Assembly (NCBI RefSeq): GCF_902502825.2
Contig: NZ_LR723670.1
Location: forward strand, 1,426,001-1,490,000
Source of the DNA: Pseudorhizobium flavum
GTDB taxonomy: Bacteria; Pseudomonadota; Alphaproteobacteria; Rhizobiales; Rhizobiaceae
Direction: 5' to 3'
DNA length: 64,000 bases
Both the position numbers and the translations under genes were made by a program. The notes below the pieces were generated by a model that saw only the letters and a program-made list of their open reading frames with translations, was not told the DNA's origin and ran no database searches. Of this stretch, positions 48,403 to 58,102 are shown one piece after another; the stretch's first letter is position 1; each line of letters starts with the position of its first letter.

Positions 48403-48728
48403 AGTGGTTCCTGATTCTATGGGGCGGACCAATCCTGCTGCTCGGCAGCTGGTACGGGCTATCCTACTACGACCTCAGCTTCGGCTTCTTCATGCTGACG
48501 CGCGAGACCCATGATCTCGTCTTCCAGGTCTATAGCTCCGTCCTCGGTATACCGGCCGAAGATCTTCCGCCGCTGGTGGCGCGTGCGATCGTTGTCGACA
48601 GCCTGATCGTCTTCGCGATCATCGCCTTCCGGCGACGCAGGAAGATTGCTGCCTGGTGGCGCGCGCGTCAGGAGCGATCGGCGTCGGACGCTCTTCCGAG
48701 TGAGGATAGCCTGTCCAGAGCTCCCTGA
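48399..48728 (+). CDS. DUF6105 family membrane protein
   Basis: This 109-residue protein has two membrane helices: residues 3-22 ([20 protein letters not shown]) and about 65-88, ending in FRRRRK. The segment between them is [17 protein letters not shown]. This matches a rhizobial family of unknown function (DUF6105, by recall). Start ATG 48399 has a strong ribosome binding site (AAGGAGG). A CtrA-type site lies upstream. Its 3' end overlaps the convergent ruvX gene by 61 bases. Confidence 0.82.
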   Translation: MKWFLILWGGPILLLGSWYGLSYYDLSFGFFMLTRETHDLVFQVYSSVLGIPAEDLPPLVARAIVVDSLIVFAIIAFRRRRKIAAWWRARQERSASDALPSEDSLSRAP

Positions 48729-49159
48729 AGGATGAAGCTCGCGGCCGCCGAATCGATTCGTTCGGCGCGTTTCGCCCGCGAGACATCCATTTCCAGCAGG
48801 GCGCGCTCCGCTGCCACCGTCGACAGTCGCTCGTCCCAGAAGACGAAGGGTAAGGCCGTCTTGTCCCCCATCGAACGCACGAAGGCCCGCGTCGCCTGGA
48901 CCCGCGGCCCCGCAGACCCATCCATATTCATGGGCAGGCCGATGATGAAGGCGCCGACCTTTTCCTTCTCCGCAAAGGCCAGCAGCAGTTCGGCATCCTT
49001 CGTGAACTTGGTTCGCTTGAGGACGGGTCTGGGCGAGGCAAAACGGCGACCGAGGTCGGACATGGCGATACCGATGGTTTTCGTGCCCAGATCGAGGCCC
49101 GCGATCGCCTGGCTATTCTGAAGCGTTCCAGCCAGTTCCTCGATCGTCAGCACCGTCAT
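48668..49159 (-). CDS. ruvX: Holliday junction resolvase-like protein RuvX/YqgF
   Basis: This 163-residue RNase H-fold nuclease is a putative Holliday junction resolvase, with a suggested role in 16S rRNA processing. The signature [15 protein letters not shown] is at about residues 21-35, [13 protein letters not shown] in the middle, and [13 protein letters not shown] carries later catalytic residues. It is divergent from the UPF0173 gene and overlaps the end of the DUF6105 gene. Confidence 0.94.
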   Translation of the reverse strand: MTVLTIEELAGTLQNSQAIAGLDLGTKTIGIAMSDLGRRFASPRPVLKRTKFTKDAELLLAFAEKEKVGAFIIGLPMNMDGSAGPRVQATRAFVRSMGDKTALPFVFWDERLSTVAAERALLEMDVSRAKRAERIDSAAASFILQGALDRLSSLGRASDADRS

Positions 49160-49273
49160 CCGTTTTGCATCCTTTGCGTAGAAACAGGCATGGCGCCGCT
49201 TCCAATTGGGCGCCGGTGGGATATCTCTTTAGCATTTCCGCCAGTTTTCGCATCACGTACGAGGAGACTTTTC

Positions 49274-49978
49274 ATGAAGATCACCTGGCTCGGCCATTCC
49301 GCCTTCCGCATCGAAACGCCCAAGGCAAAGATCCTGATCGACCCCTTCTTCACCGGCAATCCGGCCTTTGCCGGCCTGGATGCCAAGGACGCAGCCGAAG
49401 GCATCAGCCATATCCTTCTCACCCACGGCCATGGTGATCACGTCGGGGATACCATTGCTCTCGCAGAGGAAACCGGCGCCGTCGTTCTGGCCAATGCCGA
49501 TCTCGCGGCCTGGCTCGGCAAGAAGGGTGTGGCGAAGGTCGACATGGGCAACACCGGCGGCACGATCTCCTTCGACGGCTTCACGGTGACGTTCACCCAG
49601 GCGCACCATTCCTCGGCGCAGATCACGGAGGATGGCGTCTCCCATTCCCTGGGCAACGCCAATGGCCTCATGCTGCATTTTGACGACGAGCCGTCCGTGC
49701 TGCACATGGGCGATACCGACATCTTCACCGACATGGGATTGATCAACGAACTGCATCAGCCGGATATCGGCCTGGTTCCGATCGGCGACAGGTTCACCAT
49801 GGGCGGCGCCGTTGCAGCGCTGGCGTGCCAGCGCTTCTTCGACTTCAAGCATGCAATCCCCTGCCACTACGGTTCGTTCCCGATCATCGACCAGACAGCG
49901 GAGAAGTTCGTGAAGGGGATGGAGGGCACACGGACCCGCGTGGAAGCGCCGGCGACGGGGACGACGCTCAGCTTCTGA
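49274..49978 (+). CDS. UPF0173 metal-dependent hydrolase
   Basis: This 234-residue protein has the metallo-beta-lactamase fold of the UPF0173 (YtkL-like) family. It begins [14 protein letters not shown]. The metal motif is [10 protein letters not shown] near residues 55-64, with further ligands in [14 protein letters not shown] and the late HYGSFP. The substrate is unknown. I start at ATG 49274, after GAGGAG; the upstream frame has no family sequence. gatC follows after 74 bases. Confidence 0.92.
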   Translation: MKITWLGHSAFRIETPKAKILIDPFFTGNPAFAGLDAKDAAEGISHILLTHGHGDHVGDTIALAEETGAVVLANADLAAWLGKKGVAKVDMGNTGGTISFDGFTVTFTQAHHSSAQITEDGVSHSLGNANGLMLHFDDEPSVLHMGDTDIFTDMGLINELHQPDIGLVPIGDRFTMGGAVAALACQRFFDFKHAIPCHYGSFPIIDQTAEKFVKGMEGTRTRVEAPATGTTLSF

Positions 49979-50052
49979 TTATCCGCTTCCCCGTTGCGAA
50001 CGGCGGACGTGGCCATTATAGCGGTAGGAAATTCTTGCCCGGAGCCAATGCC

Positions 50053-50340
50053 ATGTCCGTCGATCTCGCCACAGTCAAGCGCGTCGCGCGTCTTGCCCGC
50101 ATTGCCGTCAGCGATGACGAGGCGGAGCGCATGGTTGGCGAACTGAACGGCATCCTCGGCTTTGTTGAACAGCTTGGCGAAGTCGACGTCACGGGTGTCG
50201 AGCCGATGACGTCGGTGACGCCGATGGTCATGCGCAAGCGCACCGACGACGTCACCGATGGCAGCAAGGCCGATGATATCGTCGCGAACGCACCAGCCAC
50301 CGATCGCAATTTCTTCCTCGTCCCGAAGGTCGTCGAGTAG
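50053..50340 (+). CDS. gatC: Asp-tRNA(Asn)/Glu-tRNA(Gln) amidotransferase subunit C
   Basis: This small subunit of the tRNA-dependent amidotransferase helps assemble GatA and GatB. The 95-residue protein begins [17 protein letters not shown], the family start, and ends [11 protein letters not shown]. The open frame upstream is not used. gatA follows after 54 bases. gatB lies 3.6 kb away on the same strand at 53974, separated by mscS and a GNAT gene. Confidence 0.97.
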   Translation: MSVDLATVKRVARLARIAVSDDEAERMVGELNGILGFVEQLGEVDVTGVEPMTSVTPMVMRKRTDDVTDGSKADDIVANAPATDRNFFLVPKVVE

Positions 50341-50394
50341 CCGCACCTGCTGTCCTCCGACCATTCCCGACATACCCGCTGAGCGATAGACAAA

Positions 50395-51876
50395 ATGACC
50401 GAACTCACCAGCCTCACCATTGCCGAAGCACGCGACAAGCTGAAGGCCAAGGACATCAAGGCCGTCGAACTGACGCAGGCTTATGTCGACGCCATCCAGG
50501 CAGCAAACGAGGCGATCAATGCCTATGTCGCGGTAACGCCGGACAAGGCGCTAGAGATGGCCAAGGCGTCGGATGAGCGGATTGCGGGCGGCAAGGCCGG
50601 CGCGCTCGAAGGCATTCCGCTCGGCATCAAGGACCTGTTCGGTACGCGCGACGTCCATACTCAGGCCTGCTCGCACATCCTCGACGGCTTCCAGCCCAAG
50701 TATGAATCCACCGTCACCCAGAATCTCTGGAACGACGGCGCGGTGATGCTCGGCAAGCTTAACATGGACGAGTTCGCCATGGGCTCGTCCAACGAGACCT
50801 CATATTACGGTCCGGTTATCAACCCGTGGCGGGCGGAGGGCTCCAATCAGCAGCTCGTGCCGGGCGGCTCGTCCGGTGGGTCTGCCGCTGCCGTTGCCGC
50901 GCATCTCTGCGCTGGCGCCACCGCGACCGACACCGGCGGATCGATCCGTCAGCCGGCGGCCTTCACCGGCACCGTTGGCATCAAGCCGACCTATGGCCGC
51001 TGCTCGCGCTGGGGCGTGGTCGCCTTCGCGTCCTCCCTGGACCAGGCCGGACCGATCGCCCGCGACGTGCGCGACGCCGCAATCCTCCTGAAGTCGATGG
51101 CAAGCGTCGATGCCAAGGACACCACCTCGGTCGACCTGCCGGTTCCTGACTATGAATCCTCGCTCGGTCAGTCGGTCAAGGGTATGCGGATCGGCATCCC
51201 GAAGGAGTACCGAGTCGAGGCCATGCCGGAGGAGATCGAAAAGCTCTGGCAGCAGGGCATCGCCTGGCTGAAGGATGCCGGTGCCGAGATTGTCGATATC
51301 ACGCTGCCCCACACGAAGTACGCGCTGCCCGCCTATTACATCGTCGCTCCGGCGGAAGCGTCCTCAAACCTCGCCCGCTATGACGGCGTTCGTTACGGCC
51401 TGCGCGTCGACGGCAAGGACATCGTCGACATGTACGAGAAGACGCGCGCCGCCGGCTTCGGGAAAGAAGTCAAGCGCCGCATCATGATCGGCACCTATGT
51501 GCTTTCGGCCGGTTACTACGATGCCTATTACCTTCAGGCCCAGAAGGTCCGCACGCTGATCAAGCGCGATTTCGAGCAGGTCTTCGATGCCGGTGTCGAT
51601 GCCATCCTGACGCCCGCCACCCCATCCTCCGCCTTCGGCGTCGCCGACGAGGATCTCGCTGCCGATCCGGTAAAAATGTACCTCAACGACATCTTCACCG
51701 TGACGGTGAACATGGCGGGCCTGCCGGGCATTGCCGTTCCCGCCGGTCTCGACCACAAGGGCCTGCCGCTCGGCCTGCAGCTGATCGGCAAGCCGTTCGA
51801 GGAAGAAACGCTGTTCAAGACCGCGCATGTCATCGAACAAGCCGCCGGCCGCTTCACGCCAAAGAAGTGGTGGTAG
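50395..51876 (+). CDS. gatA: Asp-tRNA(Asn)/Glu-tRNA(Gln) amidotransferase subunit A
   Basis: This is the glutaminase subunit, which releases ammonia from glutamine for amidation of mischarged Glu-tRNA(Gln). The 493-residue protein has the amidase-signature triad Lys79 (PLGIKDLF), Ser159 (PGGSSGGSA) and Ser183 (TDTGGSIRQ). The length is typical. It forms an operon with gatC. The convergent mscS remnant ends 52 bases downstream. Confidence 0.97.
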   Translation: MTELTSLTIAEARDKLKAKDIKAVELTQAYVDAIQAANEAINAYVAVTPDKALEMAKASDERIAGGKAGALEGIPLGIKDLFGTRDVHTQACSHILDGFQPKYESTVTQNLWNDGAVMLGKLNMDEFAMGSSNETSYYGPVINPWRAEGSNQQLVPGGSSGGSAAAVAAHLCAGATATDTGGSIRQPAAFTGTVGIKPTYGRCSRWGVVAFASSLDQAGPIARDVRDAAILLKSMASVDAKDTTSVDLPVPDYESSLGQSVKGMRIGIPKEYRVEAMPEEIEKLWQQGIAWLKDAGAEIVDITLPHTKYALPAYYIVAPAEASSNLARYDGVRYGLRVDGKDIVDMYEKTRAAGFGKEVKRRIMIGTYVLSAGYYDAYYLQAQKVRTLIKRDFEQVFDAGVDAILTPATPSSAFGVADEDLAADPVKMYLNDIFTVTVNMAGLPGIAVPAGLDHKGLPLGLQLIGKPFEEETLFKTAHVIEQAAGRFTPKKWW

Positions 51877-51928
51877 ACCGGGATCTCTGACGGGGTTTCC
51901 TGCCTGGTCTTTGCACTACAATTGGTAA

Positions 51929-53242
51929 CTAAGAGCCGCCTTGTCCAGCTGCTTCCTGCCGCAACGCGACCTCCACGGGCGTCTTCATGATGATCTCCCT
52001 GTGCGGGAAGGGGATGTCGATCCGCGCCTCTTTGAAGGCGTCCCAGAGCGACATCAGGATCTGACCCTTCACATTGGTAATGCCGTTGGACGGGTCCGCG
52101 ATCCAGAAGCGCAGCTTGAAGTCTAAAGACGAAGCTCCGAAGGCGGTGAGCCAGCAGACTGGTGCGCGATAATCCGTCACACGCGGCGTGGCTTTTGCGG
52201 TCTCGATGGCGATGCGGACGACATCATGGGGATCCGCGGAATAGGCAACGCCGAAATCCACATCCACCCGCACATACTGGTTGGAAAAGGACCAGTTGAC
52301 GACCTGCTCCGTGATGAAGTCCTCGTTGGGGATCAGGTATTCCTTCCCGTCGCGGGTGATCACGGACACGAATCGAGCTCGCAAATCCCGAACCCAGCCG
52401 AACGTGTCACCCAAGGATATGGTGTCTCCAGGCTTGATGGACTTATCGAGGAGGATGATGATCCCCGATATGAAGTTCGATACCACCTTCTGCAGACCGA
52501 AGCCCAATCCCACGCCGATCGCGCCTGAAAAAACGGTCAGAGCAGTCAGGTCGATTCCGGTGGCCGAAAGCGCCAGGGCACCAGCGAGGAGAATGAGGCC
52601 GATCTTGATCAGCTTGCTGATCAGCACCCGAAAGGCCGGCGAAACGGCATCGAAGCGCTCCACACGATTGGACGCGATATTGCCCAGGAATATCGCGCCC
52701 CAGATCAAGGCCGCCGTCACGACCAGCCCCTTCAGAACCGAAAGGAGCGAGAGCCGGATCGTTCCGAGGTTCACCGCAACGGCATTGAGCTGTTGCGCCA
52801 CCGGATCGTCAAGTTCCAGAAGATGAAGGGCTAGGTAGGTCTAGACAGCAATGGCTACCAACCGTGCCATGGAGCGGTTGCGGATGATGCGGGTCAGGAC
52901 GGACACGATCAGCCAGGCCGTGGCAAGAACGAGAGCCTTTGAGATCAGCCAGGCATGCAGCGGGCCGCCGCTTTGCCGTACCAGTGTCGCGAACAGGGAC
53001 AGCGAGGCGATGAAGAGCAGCCATCTGGTCCTGCGCATCAGCGCGATGACCAGCCGTAGCAGGTCGGGATTGCCACGGATGGTGCGGGCTCTGGCTTCGA
53101 TCGTCGGCTCGAGGCGGCGGGCGAGAAGGGTCGAAATCAGGAACGCCGTAGCGATCAAGCCGATCTGGTAGAATCCCCACCTCTCCCAGAAGAACTGGTC
53201 CAACCCGCTTTCGATCTGCGCGAGCAGACTACGATAATCCAC
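51929..53242 (-). pseudogene. Small-conductance mechanosensitive channel (MscS family), interrupted by TAG
   Basis: The frame from GTG 53242 (ribosome binding site GGAGG, 6 bases away) runs in one phase to the stop at 51929, except for an in-frame TAG at 52843-52841. Before it come 133 residues with three or four membrane helices, ending MARLVAIAV. After it the frame continues TYLALHLLELDDPVAQQL into the pore helix (FSGAIGVGLGFGLQKVVSNF) and the MscS beta and C-terminal domains. Trp (TGG) would fit at the TAG, so one base change is likely. Restart at the GTG at 52801 could give a 290-residue fragment with the pore. About 437 residues would be the intact length. Confidence 0.8.
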
Positions 53243-53379
53243 CTTTATCCTCCAGCACCGTCAGCGAGAGCATCGACTTTGATGAAACGGACGGAGCGGA
53301 TTTTGGTTCGTCCGGCCAGTTAAGAGCGCTGGAAAAATGGCGATGCGAATGCTCTACTGGGCTTCCACCTGGAGCAGCC

Positions 53380-53889
53380 ATGAGCACCATCCGCAATGCC
53401 CGCGAAGACGAGGTAGAGGTACTGGCGGAAGTAGGGTTTCGCGCATGGCAAAAGGCCATGGCCTCCATTGGCGGTATCGCTGACATGCGCAGCAGCGCCC
53501 GTGAAGCCTTCCGAAATTTCACGCGATCAAGCTGGTTGACGATAACTGTCCTCGATTCGGGCGGCAGCGTGGCTGGCTGGGCGGCACGCGAAAAGCTCGA
53601 CGAACTGATCACGGACTTCTGGATCGATCCGCAGTTCCAGCATCAGGGCCTTGGCACTGCACTGCTCTCGGCAATCGAAGCTGACATCGTCCGCCAAGGA
53701 TTCGACAGCGCCCGGGTCGAGACCCATGCGCTCAATGAGGAGGCCGTCTCGTTTTTCGCCAATCGTGGCTACCGGATAAACTGGCTTTCCGCTGCCTATT
53801 CACCGAAGCTCGACCGCGAGGTGCAGTCGGTTGGTCTAAGCAAGTTGCTCGTCGAGGAGCCGGCAGATAACTATGGTCCCGGCGTCTAG
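53380..53889 (+). CDS. GNAT family N-acetyltransferase
   Basis: This 169-residue protein has the GNAT fold, so it should transfer an acyl group from acyl-CoA to an unknown amine. The acetyl-CoA loop is in FWIDPQFQHQGLGTALLSAIE near residues 78-98 (QHQGLGTAL), followed by HALNEEAVSFFANRGY. The start ATG 53380 has GGAG just upstream. It stands alone between the mscS remnant and gatB and is one of three GNAT genes in 3 kb. Confidence 0.88.
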   Translation: MSTIRNAREDEVEVLAEVGFRAWQKAMASIGGIADMRSSAREAFRNFTRSSWLTITVLDSGGSVAGWAAREKLDELITDFWIDPQFQHQGLGTALLSAIEADIVRQGFDSARVETHALNEEAVSFFANRGYRINWLSAAYSPKLDREVQSVGLSKLLVEEPADNYGPGV

Positions 53890-53973
53890 CCGCCTGGGCA
53901 CTTCTGCTTGCGCCACCGCCCCATTTGCTCTACCTCACCAACTATCCCAACAAGACCATTTCAAGAGCATTCC

Positions 53974-55476
53974 ATGACCATTGTCGATGTCCGCACGCCC
54001 GATCCGAAGCGTCTCATTCCCGGTGCCACGGGGGACTGGGAAGTCATCATCGGCATGGAGGTGCATGCTCAGGTGCTTTCGAAGTCCAAACTCTTCTCGG
54101 GCGCCTCGACGGAGTTCGGCAAGGATCCGAATGCGAACGTCTCGCTCGTCGACGCCGCCATGCCCGGCATGCTTCCCGTCATCAACGAGGAATGCGTGCG
54201 CCAGGCCGTCCGTACCGGGCTCGGTCTGAAGGCGAAGATCAACAAGCGCTCGGTTTTCGATCGCAAGAACTACTTCTATCCCGACCTGCCGCAGGGATAC
54301 CAGATCTCGCAGTTCAAGGATCCGATCGTCGGCGAAGGCAAGATCGTGATCTCTCTGGGGCCCGACCGGCAGGGCAACTTCGAGGATGTGGAAATTGGCA
54401 TCGAACGCCTGCACCTGGAGCAGGATGCCGGCAAGTCGATGCACGACCAGCACCCCACCATGTCCTTCGTCGACCTGAACCGATCTGGCGTGGCGCTGAT
54501 GGAGATCGTCTCCAAGCCCGACATGCGGTCTTCGGACGAGGCCAAGGCCTATATGACGAAGCTCCGCTCGATTGTTCGCTATCTCGGCACCTGCGACGGC
54601 AACATGGACGAGGGCTCCATGCGCGCCGACGTCAATGTCTCCGTTCGTCGCCCGGGCGAGCCCTTCGGCACGCGCTGCGAGATCAAGAACGTCAACTCCA
54701 TCCGCTTCATCGGTCAGGCCATCGAGTATGAGGCGCGCCGCCAGATTGGTATCCTGGAGGACGGCGGCAGCATCGATCAGGAGACCCGGCTCTTTGACCC
54801 CAACAAGGGCGAGACGCGTTCCATGCGGTCGAAGGAAGAGGCGCACGACTATCGCTATTTCCCCGATCCGGACCTCTTGCCGCTCGAGTTCGACGATGCC
54901 TTCGTCGAAGAACTGAAGCAGCACCTGCCCGAACTGCCTGACGACAAGAAGGAGCGCTTCGTGCGCGAGCTCGGCCTCTCTGTGTATGACGCCTCTGTGC
55001 TCGTGTCGGAGAAGGCGATTGCCGACTATTTCGAGGCAGTTGCCGCCGGCCGCGACGGAAAGACGGCTGCGAACTGGGTCATCAACGACTTGCTGGGTGC
55101 CTTGAACAAAGCCGGCAAAGCCATTGAAGAGACTCCGGTTTCACCCGCTCAGCTCGGCGGCATCATCGACCTCATCAAGGCCGAGACCATCTCCGGCAAG
55201 ATCGCGAAGGACCTCTTCGAGATCGTCTGGAACGAGGGCGGCGATCCGGCGGAAATCGTCGAGGCGCGCGGCATGAAGCAGGTGACCGACACCGGCGCCA
55301 TCGAGGCCGCCGTCGACGAGATCATCGCCGCCAACCCGGATCAGGTCGCCAAGGCACAGGCAAAGCCTGCATTGGCCGGCTGGTTCGTCGGCCAGGTGAT
55401 GAAGGCGACCGGAGGCAAGGCGAATCCACAGGCGGTCCAGGCATTGGTGAAGGCGAAGCTCGGCATCGAGGAATAG
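53974..55476 (+). CDS. gatB: Asp-tRNA(Asn)/Glu-tRNA(Gln) amidotransferase subunit B
   Basis: This is the tRNA-binding kinase-like subunit that activates the mischarged aminoacyl-tRNA for amidation. I start at ATG 53974, giving 500 residues. Family segments are [47 protein letters not shown] and the C-terminal YqeY-like domain ([16 protein letters not shown], then a tail ending VKAKLGIEE). The open frame upstream is not family-like. The first of two GNAT genes begins 5 bases after the stop. Confidence 0.97.
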   Translation: MTIVDVRTPDPKRLIPGATGDWEVIIGMEVHAQVLSKSKLFSGASTEFGKDPNANVSLVDAAMPGMLPVINEECVRQAVRTGLGLKAKINKRSVFDRKNYFYPDLPQGYQISQFKDPIVGEGKIVISLGPDRQGNFEDVEIGIERLHLEQDAGKSMHDQHPTMSFVDLNRSGVALMEIVSKPDMRSSDEAKAYMTKLRSIVRYLGTCDGNMDEGSMRADVNVSVRRPGEPFGTRCEIKNVNSIRFIGQAIEYEARRQIGILEDGGSIDQETRLFDPNKGETRSMRSKEEAHDYRYFPDPDLLPLEFDDAFVEELKQHLPELPDDKKERFVRELGLSVYDASVLVSEKAIADYFEAVAAGRDGKTAANWVINDLLGALNKAGKAIEETPVSPAQLGGIIDLIKAETISGKIAKDLFEIVWNEGGDPAEIVEARGMKQVTDTGAIEAAVDEIIAANPDQVAKAQAKPALAGWFVGQVMKATGGKANPQAVQALVKAKLGIEE

Positions 55477-55481
55477 GCCGC

Positions 55482-55988
55482 ATGGTCTTCTTTGTCCGCA
55501 CAGCAGCAGAAGGAGACGTGGAGAAGATCCGCGCCCTTCTCGCAGAGACCTTTCATGACACCTACGACCCGTTCTATGGTCCCGAGAAAGTTGCGCAACT
55601 GATCGGCAGCTGGCACTCCCCTGCCGCGATCCGCGCAAGGATCGTGCGGAAGGACGGCGAATTCCTGCTCGCAGACGACGGCCGGGAGCTCGGCGGGCTC
55701 GGCTATGCGGCCATGTACCCGAAGATGGAAAAGACGGTGATGCTGCACCAGCTCTACGTCAGGCCATCCTGCCAGGGCGACGGCATCGGTCGCGACATCT
55801 TCGCAGAGCTGGAAACCTGCTTTCCCTATGCGGAGGTGATGCGCACCGAGGTAGCCCTGCAGAACCTCCGCGCGATCTCCTTCTATGAACGGCTGGGCTT
55901 TTCCGAGGTGGATCGCATGGAGGAATGGGGCGGACCTAACTCCGGCCTGCCTGCGGTCGTTCTCGAGAAGTCTCTTCGGAACCTGTGA
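55482..55988 (+). CDS. GNAT family N-acetyltransferase
   Basis: This is a 168-residue GNAT protein of unknown substrate. The central strand and CoA loop are LHQLYVRPSCQGDGIGRDIF (QGDGIG), and QNLRAISFYERLGF is the typical late motif. It starts 5 bases after gatB and its stop overlaps the start of the next GNAT gene (GTGA). The two are probably translated together. They share the fold but are not close copies. Confidence 0.88.
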   Translation: MVFFVRTAAEGDVEKIRALLAETFHDTYDPFYGPEKVAQLIGSWHSPAAIRARIVRKDGEFLLADDGRELGGLGYAAMYPKMEKTVMLHQLYVRPSCQGDGIGRDIFAELETCFPYAEVMRTEVALQNLRAISFYERLGFSEVDRMEEWGGPNSGLPAVVLEKSLRNL

Positions 55989-56458
55989 GCGGACTTGTGC
56001 AGAAGGATGTGCTGATCCGACGGGCCCGCGAGAGCGACCTTCCGGCTCTCATCGCGATTTTCGCCTCCGACGCTGTGGGTGGTCATGGTGACACCACCGA
56101 TGCGGATGTCTACGAGGATTATCTCAAGGCGTTCACTGCGATAGATCTTTCGCCCAACGAGCGGCTTTTCGTGGCCGAACGCGATGGTGAAATCGTCGGG
56201 ACGTTCCAGCTCATGTTCAACCGGACGCTGACGGGCAGGGGTGGCCTTTCCATGGTCATCGAGGCGGTCCAGACTCGCGCCGACATGCGCGGTCAGGGGA
56301 TCGGTGCCATGATGATGGATTACGCGGTTTCGGAGGCGAGGCGCCGTGGGTGCCGCCTGGTGCAACTCACGTCCAACATGGCGCGGCAGGATGCGCATCG
56401 CTTCTACGAGCGCCTCGGTTTCGCCAAGAGCCACTTCGGCTTCAAGATGGAGCTTTGA
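55985..56458 (+). CDS. GNAT family N-acetyltransferase
   Basis: This is a 157-residue GNAT protein that begins at GTG 55985, overlapping the previous stop by 3 bases. The CoA loop is QTRADMRGQGIGAMMMDYAV (RGQGIGA), followed by LTSNMARQDAHRFYERLGF. The substrate is unknown. The pair with the gene before it suggests a shared role or simple stacking after gatB. Confidence 0.88.
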   Translation: MSGLVQKDVLIRRARESDLPALIAIFASDAVGGHGDTTDADVYEDYLKAFTAIDLSPNERLFVAERDGEIVGTFQLMFNRTLTGRGGLSMVIEAVQTRADMRGQGIGAMMMDYAVSEARRRGCRLVQLTSNMARQDAHRFYERLGFAKSHFGFKMEL

Positions 56459-56573
56459 CGTGGCTCGCGCCAACTGGAATCGCTGGACATGGCGCGCCGC
56501 AGGTTGCATAAGCGGTCGGACAAATCCTCGGGCGCACACTGTGCGAATGCCTTTGCCAGAGCTGACGAAGAAC

Positions 56574-56972
56574 ATGAAAAATCTCCTGCTGCAGATATTC
56601 ACCTGGTGGAACGGACAGACGATCGGAACGCGCTTCTTCACCTGGCGCTCCGGCAAGAGGATCGGTGAGGACGAATTCGGCAACGTCTACTATGAAGGTC
56701 CCGAAACCTCCTTCGGGGTGTCGCGTCGCTGGGTCATCTTCAACGGTCCGGCAGAGGCATCGGCGATCCCGCCCGGCTGGCATGGCTGGATGCATCATCG
56801 CACCGATGTTGCGCCGTCCCAGGAGAACTACCAGCCACGCGAATGGGAGAAGGGCCACAAGCCCAATCTCACCGGTACCTCCGGCGCCTATCGCCCCAAG
56901 GGCTCCCTTGCAGGCGCCGGCGAACGCCCTCGCGTCACCGGCGATTACGACGCCTGGACCCCGGGAAGCTGA
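56574..56972 (+). CDS. NADH:ubiquinone oxidoreductase accessory subunit NDUFA12
   Basis: This is the bacterial homologue of the mitochondrial complex I accessory subunit NDUFA12 (B17.2), found in alphaproteobacteria. The 132-residue protein begins MKNLLLQIFTWWNGQTIGTR and contains DEFGNVYYE, SRRWVIFNG and PPGWHGWMHHRTD, all characteristic. It should sit on the peripheral arm of complex I. It is encoded about 43 kb from the end of the nuo operon. A DUF2155 gene follows in the same direction, the usual arrangement. Confidence 0.95.
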   Translation: MKNLLLQIFTWWNGQTIGTRFFTWRSGKRIGEDEFGNVYYEGPETSFGVSRRWVIFNGPAEASAIPPGWHGWMHHRTDVAPSQENYQPREWEKGHKPNLTGTSGAYRPKGSLAGAGERPRVTGDYDAWTPGS

Positions 56973-57055
56973 CACCTGTTTTGGCCACATTCGGCCTCTA
57001 GGCCGGAGGGGCGCCTTGGAGCCGTAAGGCGCGACGCAGAATGGGACCATCATCG

Positions 57056-57475
57056 ATGACGAGTATCATGCGCAAGCTGACCATTTGCCTTCTTGCAGCG
57101 GCTGCGTCGGCGTCTTGCGTCACTTCCGTCTCGGCGGCTCGTATCTCCAATCCCGTCGCGGTCTTCGCCGGCATCGACAAGATCACCGGTCGCATCACAA
57201 CCTTTGACGTCTATATTGATGAGACGGTCCAGTATGGCGCGCTGCAGGTGACGCCGAAGGTCTGCTATTCCAGGGACGAGACCGAAGCGCAGAGGGTGGA
57301 CGGCTTCATCGAGGTGGACGAGATCACGCTCGACCGCAAGATCCGGCGGATATTCACCGGCTGGATGTTCGCAGACAGCCCAGGCCTCAACGCCGTGGAA
57401 CATCCGATCTATGACGTATGGTTGACCGGCTGCAAGCAGGAATCGGACGTTCCGGTCCCGGAAGCGACGAACTGA
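57056..57475 (+). CDS. DUF2155 domain-containing exported protein
   Basis: This 139-residue protein has an N-terminal signal peptide (about residues 5-28, LTICLLAAAASASCVTSVSAA). The DUF2155 domain follows, recognised by RITTFDVYIDETVQYGALQV, CYSRDETEAQRVDGFIEVDE, and GWMFADSPGLNAVEHPIYDVW with two conserved cysteines. No function is known. The start is uncertain: ATGs at 57041, 57056 and 57068 are all in frame. It follows the NDUFA12 gene, and the convergent aat gene ends 3 bases after its stop. Confidence 0.85.
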   Translation: MTSIMRKLTICLLAAAASASCVTSVSAARISNPVAVFAGIDKITGRITTFDVYIDETVQYGALQVTPKVCYSRDETEAQRVDGFIEVDEITLDRKIRRIFTGWMFADSPGLNAVEHPIYDVWLTGCKQESDVPVPEATN

Positions 57476-57477
57476 AC

Positions 57478-58095
57478 CTAGAACTTCAGATGCGGGGACT
57501 CCACCGCATTCTTCAGCTTCTCCAGGTAATCGTCCTTCGGGATGTCGATGGCGCCGAAGGTCTTGAGATGCTCGGTGGTGAACTGGGTGTCGAGCAGCGT
57601 AAAGCCTCCCGCCTTCAGTCGCTCGACCAGATGTACCAGGCAGATCTTTGAGGCATCGGTCCGCCGGGAGAACATGCTCTCGCCGAAGAAGGCAGAGCCA
57701 AGGGAGACGCCGTAAAGCCCTCCTACGAGCTCCGCGCCCTCGAACGCCTCGACGCTATGGGCATGGCCCATGGCATGAAGCTCGCAATAGAGCTTGCGGA
57801 TGGTGGCGTTTATCCAGGTGCTCGGGCGGTCTCCGGCAGGCTCGGCGCATTTCTCGATCACCTGCTCAAACGCGCTGTCGAAGCGGATGTCGAAGGGTTC
57901 CCTGCGCAGCTTCTTGGCAAGGCTGTGGGAGACGTGGAACTGGTCGAGGGGGAGTACACCCCGCACCTCCGGCTCGACCCAGAAGATCTCAGGGTCGTCC
58001 GCAGATTCCGCCATCGGGAAAAGGCCGATGGAATAGGCGCGCAGAAGGATATCCGGTGTGATCGCCGGATAATATCTGCCGCGTCGCCCGACCAT
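57478..58095 (-). CDS. aat: Leucyl/phenylalanyl-tRNA--protein transferase
   Basis: This enzyme adds Leu or Phe from tRNA to proteins with N-terminal Lys or Arg and so marks them for ClpAP degradation. I start at ATG 58095, with AGGAGG upstream, giving 205 residues. Family segments are [48 protein letters not shown] and [15 protein letters not shown], the last being the catalytic loop. It is the last gene of the aroQ-accB-accC-aat run. Confidence 0.95.
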   Translation of the reverse strand: MVGRRGRYYPAITPDILLRAYSIGLFPMAESADDPEIFWVEPEVRGVLPLDQFHVSHSLAKKLRREPFDIRFDSAFEQVIEKCAEPAGDRPSTWINATIRKLYCELHAMGHAHSVEAFEGAELVGGLYGVSLGSAFFGESMFSRRTDASKICLVHLVERLKAGGFTLLDTQFTTEHLKTFGAIDIPKDDYLEKLKNAVESPHLKF

Positions 58096-58102
58096 GTCCC
58101 TC

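Noticed and set aside
37689..53242. Possible recoding of TAG as an amino acid, because two genes have in-frame TAG
   Set aside because: Several intact genes in the window (rnj, lolD, gatC, gatA) end normally at TAG, and the two interrupted positions would need different residues (Tyr and Trp). Single mutations or sequence errors are simpler.
53380..56458. Three GNAT genes as a toxin-antitoxin or modification system
   Set aside because: None is preceded by a ribbon-helix-helix antitoxin gene, and their sequences are ordinary stand-alone GNAT proteins stacked around gatB.
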